DNA of 24,505 nucleotides from Didymodactylos carnosus (Eukaryota; Rotifera; Eurotatoria; Philodinida; Philodinidae). Made by a program: the position numbers and the translations under genes. The notes beneath the pieces were generated by a model that had not been told where the DNA came from, ran no database searches, and worked only from the letters and a program-made list of their open reading frames with translations. Shown here in pieces: positions 12,201 to 20,688 of this stretch. The DNA is taken from the NCBI GenBank assembly GCA_905250885.1, contig CAJNOQ010002409.1, positions 1 through 24,505 on the forward strand, written 5' to 3'. Positions within the stretch are counted from its first letter, which is position 1. Every line of letters starts with the position of its first letter.

Positions 12201-12248
12201 AGATATAAAAAAATATATAAGAATACCGAATAAACGCAGATTATTCAT
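6236..12248 (-). CDS. DDHD1: DDHD1-like phosphatidic-acid-preferring phospholipase A1, 15 exons
   Basis: Intracellular PA-PLA1 family enzyme that releases sn-1 fatty acid from phosphatidic acid and related phospholipids. Coding exons: 12227-12248, 11692-12174, 11271-11429, 11088-11213, 10802-10937, 10619-10734, 10451-10557, 9127-9223, 8976-9067, 8830-8915, 8403-8472, 8196-8345, 7944-8136, 6448-6549, 6236-6390. They give 2094 nt in phase, 697 aa. Domains: a WWE-like segment from about residue 92 (RWFYHGENKWIPF) to VYW at 165-167; lipase core with FVIHGIGQ at 289-296; nucleophile Ser418 in AHSLG; charged helical linker at about 440-490 as in DDHD1; DDHD domain from GSPLAVFLA at about 506, with HPTDP at 543-547, Asp653 (RIDYQLRE), His672 and Asp680. 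No SAM domain was recognised, which favours DDHD1 over DDHD2. The N-terminus is shorter than in vertebrates. The 22-nt first exon and its start are the least certain part. One intron has a GC donor, and intron 7 carries a large palindrome. Confidence 0.93.
6550..7943 (-). other. Intron 13 of the DDHD1-like gene (1394 nt)
   Basis: This intron separates the exon ending in the Lys/Ser-rich linker (phase 1, GTATGT donor) from the exon encoding FFSRFKR (phase 1, TTTTAG acceptor). The join gives S-FFSRFKR, resembling the LFSRFGR segment of vertebrate DDHD1. The inside contains a run of ten C at 7869-7878 and a GC-richer patch at about 7735-7850. The minus-strand frames at 7146-7413 look like chance frames. 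An optional exon for the poorly conserved linker cannot be excluded. Confidence 0.65.
8473..8829 (-). other. Intron 10 of the DDHD1-like gene (357 nt)
   Basis: GTAATG donor and TTTAG acceptor join KR and MDEIDQEL in phase 2. The long minus-strand frame that runs into this intron from the next exon is an open-frame shadow: its extra residues are hydrophobic and match nothing in the family. Nothing else was seen. Confidence 0.7.
9224..10450 (-). other. Intron 7 of the DDHD1-like gene, mostly a palindromic insertion
   Basis: Donor GTAAGA follows the exon ending YYTSPQFRSE, and acceptor TTTAG precedes the exon starting ITLGVQAELNRLY. At 1227 nt it is far longer than most introns of the gene (52-67 nt in many cases). 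About 1043 nt of it are the palindrome at 9301-10343; removing that leaves an intron of about 180 nt. Confidence 0.85.
9301..10343. mobile_element. Near-perfect palindromic (foldback-type) element in intron 7
   Basis: Left arm 9301-9804 and right arm 9840-10343 are each 504 bp. I compared them block by block: they are reverse complements with no indels and a single mismatch (9316 against 10328). The loop is 35 nt, 9805-9839. Outside the arms a short related stretch (GGGAAGG at 9294-9300; CCTTCCC from 10353) suggests the ends once reached slightly further, with nine extra bases on the right. No transposase frame and no clear target-site duplication were seen. The arms sit wholly inside one intron with intact, differing exons on each side. 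A giant MITE or foldback element is the likeliest reading. The transcript would form a 500-bp hairpin. Confidence 0.85.
10735..10801 (-). other. GC-AG intron in the DDHD1-like gene (67 nt)
   Basis: The exon encoding the IHGIGQ motif must end in phase 2 for the next exon (LREMCNRMIRKYF) to be read. The neighbouring GTTTGT site gives phase 0 and an immediate stop. The site two codon bases earlier reads ACACA|GCAAGT, a typical GC-AG donor with perfect match at the following positions, and the acceptor is TTTAG. The join gives Gln309 from CA plus A. Confidence 0.85.
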
Positions 12249-12959
12249 TTTCTTCTCTTTTTGCTCTCAATCGACTAAACAACCTTCGCATGGGTTTTTT
12301 TTTCGATTCAACAGAATAGTATTCGAAGAAATACTTCAATATAAATATTTCTCAAAAAAAGGGCACCAGCTTTTCGTTTAAAACCACCTACAATCCTTTT
12401 TACATAAACTGACCCTACTATTAATGTCATGTCTCTGGACAGACTTTGGGACAATTTAAACTACAACTAAAATGTCCTACCACCAAGAGTCGTCATAATG
12501 AAAAAATAATGAAATCTAGACGATGGATGAATGTTCTTGATTATTTGTTATCTATTTTTGTTACTGACGCATTTGAATGTTCTTGATTTTACGTCAGATC
12601 TAGTTCTTGGTTTTTGACAAACAGAACGAATAAAAGAAAGAAAGAAAAAAATTTCCCGTATATTACTAAAAAAAGAAGTCATACTAAATTTATAAAAAGA
12701 AAGTCAACACAAATTCCATAAGATGTTATCATCTTTTTTTTTGTTTTTCTTCTTCTATGTTGAGTGTCAGCCGTATGTTATTTATTATTTAATTTTAGGT
12801 CAATTGTCAGTTTTAACGTATAATTATGGTTAACTGTAGTGAGCGTATTGCATTACAGAAGTATGGAACAAAGATTGTGTTTGGTTTCTGAATTCATATA
12901 GTTTCATGTATATTTTAAAAAATTGCACATAATCTAGCATCGATTAGAATGATAGAAAT

Positions 12960-13176
12960 CACTCTAAAAACAAATTGTGTCGCATTATGTGTGTATGTGT
13001 CGCAAACAGCTCCCTGTATGTAAAAAATTAATGTGTCGTAGAGTCTAGCTGAAAAATGTGTCAGGAAAATTTTACGACACATTTTTCAGCTAGACTCTAC
13101 GACACATTAATTTTTTTGCGACACAGGGAGCTGTTTGCCACATACACACATAATGCGACACCATTTTTTTAGAGTG
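12960..13176. mobile_element. MITE-like palindromic element with CACTCTAAAAA termini
   Basis: Left arm about 12960-13062 and right arm about 13076-13176 are inverted copies with small indels, around a 13-nt loop. Termini read CACTCTAAAAA and its complement ending AGAGTG. Short GTGTCG and GTGTGTATGTG motifs recur inside each arm. There is no coding capacity. A target-site duplication is not evident. Confidence 0.75.
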
Positions 13177-13702
13177 TACCTCATTGGATGTATAAAACTC
13201 TTGTTTTGGCAATAGTACATAGTAGGATATAGTTCTCCTAGCTCCATTCTGTAATACATATGATCACAGTTTTTGATATGTTTCAATCTATTACGTTCAC
13301 CACGGTGTGAAGCTAATCGATGCTGAAGCGAGCCTCGAACTGTGATCAAATGGTTTGCCAGTTACATTAAAATCGAGAAATAGTGACTGTAACTGTTTTA
13401 GTCATTCGTAACGCTGTTTTATTCTTGGTTGAGACTGAAATGTGATCATCTTAATAACCATTAAAAATTAAAGGGTAGATAAGAATAAATATTTAATTAT
13501 TATAATATAACGTATTACGTTATTTTTGTTGATACGCTGTAAAAAAAGTGTCTTGACAAACCATTCGGCTAGCTTCAAAATAGGTCCGCAGTACGTTTTA
13601 AAGGTACATTAGGTTCATTTTCTCATTTTTTTACTGTTAGTCGCCTTAATGTCTTCAAAAAATACACCTCAGTCGCTTGTTTTTTTGAAAAAAATAACTT
13701 AG

Positions 13703-13864
13703 GTGCATTTGATAGACATCACTAATACATCAAGAACGCACAATGCACTAGCTACGATCAAGACACCTAGTTACCCTCGCCCATCAGCCATGAATAAACC
13801 ATGTAGTCACATTCAAGGTAACAAAAATGTATCGAGACTGTGGTTAGACACAGAAGTATCGTGA
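13703..13864 (+). pseudogene. Coding-like island, 54 open codons, no family recognised
   Basis: The frame opens just after an AACTTAG acceptor-like site and runs to TGA with balanced amino-acid composition, including TIKTPSYPRPSAMNKPCSH. Base composition is less AT-rich than the surroundings. No upstream exon, start or similarity was recognised. It may be a remnant of a gene or transposon. The CTTAGGTGCAT at its start is shared with 20049-20059. Confidence 0.2.
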
Positions 13865-14236
13865 TACCTCGTCAAGGTATCTCTAGCAAGAGAAAAGGAG
13901 AAATAAGTTTTTACAGAAAAATGTCCTAGTTTCATTGTTTCTTTGGTCACTATCATACTCTTGAACAGACGATTTCTAATCTGTTGGTTGCTTATTTAAT
14001 TATGTTAGATTCGTTCAAATCAAATAGATGAAAAAAGTTTTGATGAAAGAAGAACTTTTCCCTTCTGATGATAAAAAATATATGAAATGTTCGATCTTAC
14101 AGTGCTCTCATACAGAATAGGTCATAATACTGTTCAATACACAATATTTAAATGAATATATCTAATCAAGATTTTACTGTATTCACGTTATGAAACGCAT
14201 TTCTGGAACGATTCAGGAGTTGCAGACTTGATCCGG

Positions 14237-14467
14237 TAACGCGTTTTTATTCCGTTTTTAACGATCAAAATACGCGTTAAATGTTTCATCTGAAACATGT
14301 TACATAACGCGTTCTAGAACGTTTGAAAATGCGTTTTTTGTCCGTTTTTAATTGAAAAGTAACGCGTATCTAAAGTGTTCAAAAGACTGTTTTAACGCGT
14401 TGTATCCCATAGAAAACGCGTCAAAAAACGGGAGTTTCGTAACGCGTTTTTTTGCCGTTTTTAATGA
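14237..14467. repeat. ACGCGT-rich degenerate repeat block
   Basis: ACGCGT occurs seven times, at 14239, 14272, 14307, 14362, 14395, 14416 and 14442, which is striking in DNA this AT-rich. A longer motif, A-A-Y-GCGTTTTT, then CCGTTTTTAA about 6 nt later, recurs near 14237, 14328 and 14440, with spacings of about 91 and 112 nt. It looks like a decayed tandem array or satellite. A protein-binding cluster is possible. Confidence 0.65.
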
Positions 14468-15151
14468 AGTTTTTTTTTTTATCCGTTTCGGCTGGAAACT
14501 ATAGAATATACACTTCTGAAGACAGTGATCACGATTCTGAAATTACTTTTTCATTCGACGCAGTAATTCGTAAGAAAAATGGAAAATGATAAAAAAATTT
14601 AGCATACTTAGTTTGTTACACACTGAGATTGATCACTTAGAAAAATACACACACCACGTGTATTCCCAACGATTTACACCCCTAGTAACACACTTTATTT
14701 TTTATAGTGTGAATAAAGACTCTTTCTTATTAGCTTCAAAACTACATAAGTAACGTCAAACTTTCTAGACACCTTGAAATGATGGTTACATGAAAAACGT
14801 TTTAACCACGATCAATAAATTAAGATATGTGAACAAACGATCAATCGATGCTTTGCTTGATATGTAACAATGGATAACGCAGGCTTTTGTGGTACCCACA
14901 GTGTATTGAATGAACCCAGAGGTACCCAAAGGTTTTTGTAATCCACAAGAAGACAAATGACTTTGTAATAGATTCTCAGCAGTTACACGAATCACTCCTG
15001 AGTCTGATAATCGAATAATCAGGCCTAATAATGATATAAAAGTTTAACTTCCTGGATTATCCAATATTTTTCATTAATCAAATTAGTGAGAAAAATATAT
15101 TCGATGATTATATCACAATTAAGCGTCGCTTTAGTGTACGCATTGTTATTG

Positions 15152-16764
15152 TCAAAATTCGAAATGACCTAGGACGGGATAATGATCGGATAAATCATAA
15201 TAATTATATTTCCATTCAACGTTTGTTTTTAGTAAAATCACCTTTTGATAGGCTTGAATTGGTAATTTATGTGTTTTAGAATAGAGTACATAATCAAGTG
15301 CCTCTTCATTTTCATCACCATCAATGAATTTATTTGAAAATGAATCGGATGTGTACCGATAATTACCAATGGAAGTGGGTGCATATGCATTTAGTATATT
15401 TAACATTGCTAGATATTCGTCATAATATGAAAATCGATCAACATTAAAATCACCAGCGATAATTACTGGTTCACTCGAAGGTATTTGAAGATCATTAATA
15501 AATAGTCGTATGAGTCTAAATTGATGTAATCGTACTGTTGTCTGTACTCGCCCTTTCCATGCTTGTGCATGTGTACCAAATAAATGAAGAATTGTTTCAT
15601 TTTTAAAATAAATTTTTGCATATTGAACACCTTTATTAACTAAACAATCGGTATTATAACATAATCGATCATATGTAGCATAGAAACTTTTGATAATTGG
15701 ATATTTTGATGCTATGAAAACGCCACCATTTATTTTCGATGTTGTAAACGGGCCACTATTATTTGTTCGATATGGATGTGAACTGTTTAAACCTAAGTGT
15801 AATAGTTTTCGTGCATAATAATCAAATGCTTCTTGAAATACAATTATATCATAATTACGTAAATAATTTGGTATTAATTTTGCACGTTTAAAAGAATCAT
15901 CTTTAAAGTATAGTAGAGGTGGTCTCATGAAAATATTATACGTTAAGATGTTGATTCCTTTATTGTCTAAAATTTGAATATCATTCAGCAGAATTATACC
16001 CATATATAATTGAAGAGAAACGAATCTATCTTAAAATATGATTTAGAGGGATAAGAGATTAACATTAAGAATAAAAATATCTTTGCTTCTATATTGTGAT
16101 ATAAATTACGCTAACTCAAATTACAAAATTGTGGAAGACATTAGTTCTTAACTAAAGCCGAGGATAAAACTTTGATATTCAGGAATTCAAAATATAGCTT
16201 GGCAACACTTTCTCTAATATCTATCGAAATATAGTTGTTATCTTTGTAATTACCTGGTGGTTCAACAGGACGATACAAAACATATTCAATATCGTCGCAT
16301 CCATAAGTTTTATATCTCTTGTAGGAGATTGTATATCCGTTTGTTAGATCGATTATCTTTAGATCCGATTTATAGTCTGAATAACTAGAATTTGTTAATA
16401 AATGCAAATGGTTTACTTGTATACCATACCATAAACGGGATCCAAATCGTTTCCCTAATAACATTTGTTTTAACATAATAGTTGCTCGTTTTCCATCCGA
16501 TAATGTCAAATATTGACGAAAATAATAGTGTTTACCAGCGTGAATACCTCGATAACGATTAAATGAAATTAACGCTTTTTTTTCACCAGTACCAATTAGG
16601 GAATTATGCACATTCCATTGTTTATTCGATAAAGCACGTGAACCGGTCTGTTGTATACTTTGAAATTTTAATGGTTCAGGTGTATTATTGACAACATAGA
16701 CAATAGTTCGACTTAAAACAGATACAATCAATTGAAATAAATAACTAATTTTAAAAATATCCAT
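15152..16764 (-). CDS. Secreted neutral sphingomyelinase C-type phosphodiesterase, two exons
   Basis: Predicted to hydrolyse sphingomyelin to ceramide and phosphocholine, Mg2+-dependent, outside the cell. Exons 16254-16764 and 15152-16029 join in phase 1 through a 224-nt intron (CAG|GTAATT donor, TTTTAAG acceptor), giving 462 aa. Residues 1 to about 20 form a hydrophobic signal peptide. About 23-165 is a beta-rich N-terminal domain (VVNNTPEPL, SFNRYRGI, GKHYYF, CDDIEYVLY). About 190-462 is an endonuclease/exonuclease/phosphatase fold of the bacterial sphingomyelinase C type: Asn202 in TYNIF, Glu237 in FQEAF, His324 in GTHAQ, Asp364/Asn366 in GDFNV, Asp416 in LDYVLY, Asp452/His453 in SDHYPV. 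All expected catalytic positions are present. Both parts also stay open alone (16141-16764 and 15152-16003), so two adjacent genes remain possible, but the second would lack a secretion signal. Bacterial relatives include haemolytic enzymes. Old horizontal transfer is plausible; base use now matches the neighbourhood. Confidence 0.8.
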
Positions 16765-17419
16765 CTTAATTAGTAGGAAACGTTTAATTTTAAAAATAAA
16801 ATATAAAAGTTAAGCAAGTTTTAGGCTTTTTTACATTGATAAAAGTACAAATAAACGTTCGTATAGTGTTGAAAATTGAAAAGGCTGAAAATGTGTTATT
16901 CAAGGATATGTTTAAATAAAAACAAGAAAAATTGAAATGTTGGCCTTGTTGTAGCATAAAACGAATTATAATACATTTTCTGTGGCACAAATATTATTAT
17001 TATTATTTTATCATGCTGCTCATTGAACCGTAATGCTAGAAATGTGCAATATACTAGCAGGTAAGGTCTTATGCTCTCCTCTGTTGAATCTGATGTCCTA
17101 TGTAATGATATAGGCAGAACTTCTCTTACTTCAGATTTTTCTGTCATTGTCTGATTATTAGTAACATAAATACGATCAAAAAACAAATATATTGATATTT
17201 TGAACATCAGAACACAATAGAGTTGATCTATAAAAACATTGAAAGTGTAGTACATAAACTCAGACAAAAAATTAAATGTTTAGTAGATGAGATAGTACAC
17301 GTAAATATCACATTTTTATCGCACTTTTTTCGATGTTTTTCAGAAACAAGAAGTTAAATTTTCATTAGAAACGGTATTTTTGGTCAATATCTAAGATGAA
17401 AAATTGCTTGGCACCTGAA

Positions 17420-17839
17420 GCTCTTCACCTTTGCATTTCCTAATGGTTGAATAGGTGCTTTCTCACTAATTGGATACAAGCTAAACAAAATAGCTAATTC
17501 AATCGAATGTTTATACGATTATTGTTCCATATTCAGCGGGTACGTGCAGTTTTTTAATGGATTAAGCAACTCTTTAGCTTCATTTTTATTTATAGTGTAA
17601 GACTTAGCTTTCTAACTTTCTATGCTCTAAACACGATAGGAATGTTGAAATTTTTGCAGCTATTATATCTATATAAAGTGGGCGGACCTCAATCGACGTA
17701 TCCTACAGTCTGCACGTGCCTATTGAGTATAAAACAATAATCGTATAAACATTCGATTGAATTAACTATTTTGTTTAGCTTGTATCCAATTAGTGAGAGA
17801 ACACCTATTCAACCATTAGGAAACGCAAAGGTGAAGAGC
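17420..17839. repeat. Inverted repeat, 130-bp arms around a 160-nt spacer
   Basis: Left arm 17420-17549 and right arm 17710-17839 are reverse complements of equal length without indels, with roughly ten substitutions clustered toward the inner ends. The spacer 17550-17709 contains the first copy of a 95-bp sequence found again at 18504-18597. It is probably a non-autonomous foldback element. No target-site duplication was identified. Confidence 0.8.
17613..17707 (+). repeat. Direct repeat copy 1 (about 95 bp)
   Basis: This shares an ordered series with copy 2 at 18504-18597: TAACTTTCTATG, CACGATAGGA, TTTTGCAGCTATTAT, AAAGTGGGCG and GGACGTA-like ends, with scattered substitutions and one 2-nt indel. 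It lies in the spacer of the 17420-17839 inverted repeat. The family appears to be moderately old. Confidence 0.75.
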
Positions 17840-18503
17840 GTCCATAGAAAGTTAGCATAGCGTTCCACATATAAATATGTTGTTTTTCTCCACATTGTAC
17901 ATATTTTTGTATATTATATATAGATTGAGAAATAAATAATCTGAAGGATGTGGATCACAATTTTGGCGACCACAAGTACTTGAAAGGGTTTCGTGGTCAA
18001 AAGTATATTTTTCCGACGCTCTGCCAGTGACACACTATTGTGGTACTTTTGCAAACAAGTCGATTTTGTGCATGTCTGGGTGTTAGCGAAAAGAATTTTA
18101 TTATTTTCCAACAAAAAAATGATGTTTGTATATTGCATTATGCAAAACAAAATGTGGTTAAAACTAGCGACGTAACCAAGATTTTTAGGAGAGGTGGTCA
18201 CAAAAATATTTGATTTCCTAAGAGGGAATCGATCAGTTTTGACTATCAGTGCACATCAGAAAATACAGAACGAACAAGACAGCTGGCCTGCGCTTGTGAT
18301 TGTAGTAGGACACGTTTTGAGTATCAGCACTTATACTACTCAAACTGCTTTTTCGTATGGTATATTAAACGCCGATGTTAACTCTATTGATATAAAGAAA
18401 AACAAGGTCAAAGTTGCTTCATTCTAAGAGGGATCAAAACTTGATATCCCTAAACAGGTATATAGAATATGACTTTTTTAATAAACAAATGTGGACTTCT
18501 ATG

Positions 18504-18597
18504 TAACTTTCTATGTTCTACACGATAGGAGTATTGAAAATTTTGCAGCTATTATGTCTGTACAAAGTGGGCGAACCTGAATGGACGTACCCTGTAA
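18504..18597 (+). repeat. Direct repeat copy 2 (about 94 bp)
   Basis: Second copy of the sequence at 17613-17707, in the same orientation about 890 bp downstream. This copy is not flanked by the 130-bp inverted arms, so the shared part may be an independent unit or one arm set has been lost. Confidence 0.75.
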
Positions 18598-18790
18598 TGG
18601 TACTACTAACCAATACGACTGTTGATATATCAGAAAATCATTGAACGTAAGCCACTAATGAAGTTTAGTAAGTTTGTGTAGCTTCCAGTTGTAATCGATA
18701 ATTCTGTTTTATATAGAATTAAAACAAACTGATTGTTGTCTGTATACGATTAATGAACAAAACACACACCAAGACCAGTAATTGAATAGG

Positions 18791-19030
18791 AAAGTGAGAA
18801 ATGCTCGCGGCGTTCGTGAGACAGAGTTGAAATCTTCGATGAATTCTGATATGTCTCTTTTAGTACAACGTCGTACCCAATATGACACTCAAATACTTGA
18901 TGATGTGAACGCACTTATGTTAGACGTATATTTAATCGTCTCAATATCGTTAAAGTCAACACCATGGATCTCGGTGATGACTCTGAATCAGAATTATCAA
19001 CAAAAACAAAATTTCTGAAAAGTTGTTGTT
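18791..19030 (+). pseudogene. Coding-like island with an apparent frameshift
   Basis: After an AATAG acceptor-like site, one frame reads about 45 ordinary-looking residues up to about 18930 (including VRETELKSSMNSDMS and TQYDTQILDDVNALMLD). A second frame then continues with RLNIVKVNTMDLGDD and an acidic, Ser-rich tail, to TAA at 19028-19030. Composition is far less AT-driven than other frames nearby. This suggests the last exon of a decayed gene with one frame change near 18925-18940. No family was recognised, and I give no joined product. Confidence 0.3.
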
Positions 19031-19617
19031 AATAAGATATATTGTGCTTGAGAAAAATCCACTATATAGTTTCAGATAGGCAACTGAATATACGAGGACT
19101 ACATCCTCCGAAAGGAAAAAAATAATCAGAATTCTGTCGTTTGAATTGGTAGTAGCACCAGCATTTGAGATCTACAGAATGATCTAAAGAGCATTTTGAA
19201 CATCAGCTAGTTAATTTGAATGCTTACCATGTAAAAGTGATAGACGTCTGTTTACAAAGATTTAACAATTGATTGCTTATTCACTTTCTTTGAACTTAAA
19301 GTAATCAGTATGCCACTCATTCGGACAAATACAATTACGCATAATACCAGGTGTCCAGAAAGTCACCTACCCAAAAAAAATTGGTAGCCCTATAAACTGG
19401 AATAGCTTGAAAGCCTGTACAAAGTTGTATCAGGCTATTGCAGAAGCCGCAATCCGTAGATCATGCTAATATGGAGAAATTAACTTCTTGTGACTAAACT
19501 TTAAGCTGAACAAAATATTTGAATATGCGAGATTGTAGAGCAACCTTAGTTCTACAAAATGAGACATAGTGCGACTCTGACAAAGATTCCATTTAATTAC
19601 AACAAGCTCAACAATCT

Positions 19618-19818
19618 TTACGCACTATTACAAGTACTTATAGAGAAAACATACATTGTAAGTTTTATTATTTTGTCGTTGTTTTTGTTCGTACGTTTTG
19701 TTTTGCATTTCTCATTAACATCTTCACTAACAAAGTTTTCTTGCATCCTGCAGCGTCTTGACTCAACATCTTGCACTACACTCACAATGACAGATTCCTT
19801 TGTACCATTTTCTTCTGA
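19618..19818 (-). pseudogene. Coding-like minus-strand frame, 67 codons
   Basis: The frame starts around a TTTTCAG acceptor-like site and runs to TAA. The first 48 or so residues are charged and balanced (ENGTKESVIVSVVQDVES, then Lys/Asn/Arg-rich). The plus-strand frame over the same bases is hydrophobic and probably its shadow. No start codon, no partner exon and no family were identified. Confidence 0.22.
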
Positions 19819-20112
19819 AAAATCACGAATTTTCTTCTACGATTTTTGACCCATAATCAAGATGAGCTAGAGGACAAAATGTAAGAGCAGACGGTCTTCT
19901 GCCCTGGATGGGGTTAGGAAGGGTATCATACCATCAAAACATTCAGTGTTTTCGATAGTAGTTTGGGTGGGAGGTGGCGAGTCTGCTGAGTAACTAAAAT
20001 TTTTTTCTGAGTAAATAAATGAGTTACTCAGAAGCTAGAAAAAATCACTTAGGTGCATAAAAGGCAGTTTCTCAACTTAAATCAGACTCCATCCACTTTC
20101 GCTTAGACATCG

Positions 20113-20688
20113 TTGACGATCTGTTTGTTATCCTGCAACGACCCCCCCCCCCCTACCGTCAATACTAGCCTGACTATTATCCAGGACACAACGTTCAATA
20201 TTCGACGCGAAAACTATTTCCTGATCATGAACCACAAAGGAAGCCGAAACCACAGAAAGAAGAGGATGATAAAGAGCGTCCTTGCAAAAGGCATGACTAG
20301 GAGTTGTTCAACAAAAGACGTGTGCAAAAACGGCTCGTCTTTACTCTTCAGACTCCATCCACCAGAAAAACCAGAGCAAGGGAAACCAACGCAAAAAAAG
20401 AAGCCAGAATCTAATAAAGGAAGAAAAGACCAGCCACCATGGTGAACAGTACAGAAGTGTGTGAACTGAAATTCAATCATCTTTATTTTCATGTGTATTT
20501 TATTCTTGCGCTCAGTTGATGTGTTCATATTTTTTGAATAAATGTCACTCGCATCATACCATGGTGATTCTCATCAAATCATGTTTGATCAGAAGCATCA
20601 ACTGAGAGGAGAGATAAAAAGTGAACTTAAACTGATGAAGTCTCTTCCAAATCCTGAATCCTCACTCGGTTATGGTGGTGGAAATTGA
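20113..20688 (+). pseudogene. Coding-like plus-strand region, several frames, probably decayed
   Basis: A 110-codon frame runs 20113-20445 and ends in a basic Pro/Lys-rich tail (PPEKPEQGKPTQKKKPES). A different frame over 20180-20290 also looks coding (LFPDHEPQRKPKPQKEEDD) but stops internally. A third frame, 20542-20688, has ATG and 48 codons (FDQKHQLRGEIKSELKLMK, ending GYGGGN). The stretch is GC-richer than its surroundings and contains a repeated TCAGACTCCATCCAC (20082 and 20347). A decayed gene or transposon fragment is the likeliest reading. No function was recognised. Confidence 0.25.

Larger units (their letters stand above)
12249..15151. other. Intergenic region between the DDHD1-like gene and the sphingomyelinase gene
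   Basis: The region contains the palindromic element at 12960-13176, the ACGCGT-rich block at 14237-14467 and a GC-richer 54-codon plus-strand frame at 13703-13864. A possible 3' splice acceptor for the lipase 5' UTR (GTTTAG at 12275-12280, gene strand) lies 26 nt before the chosen ATG. The minus-strand frame at 13107-13349 runs through the palindrome and is not credible. No gene was recognised. Confidence 0.55.

Noticed and set aside
16141..16764. A separate 207-aa secreted protein gene
   Set aside because: A strong CAG|GTAATT donor inside it joins in phase to the sphingomyelinase frame. The tail after the donor is AT-driven. It is kept as an intron-retention alternative.
19341..19370. Possible transposon end (CCAGGTGTCCAGAAAGTCACC)
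   Set aside because: It looks like a terminal motif, but no inverted partner was found in the window.
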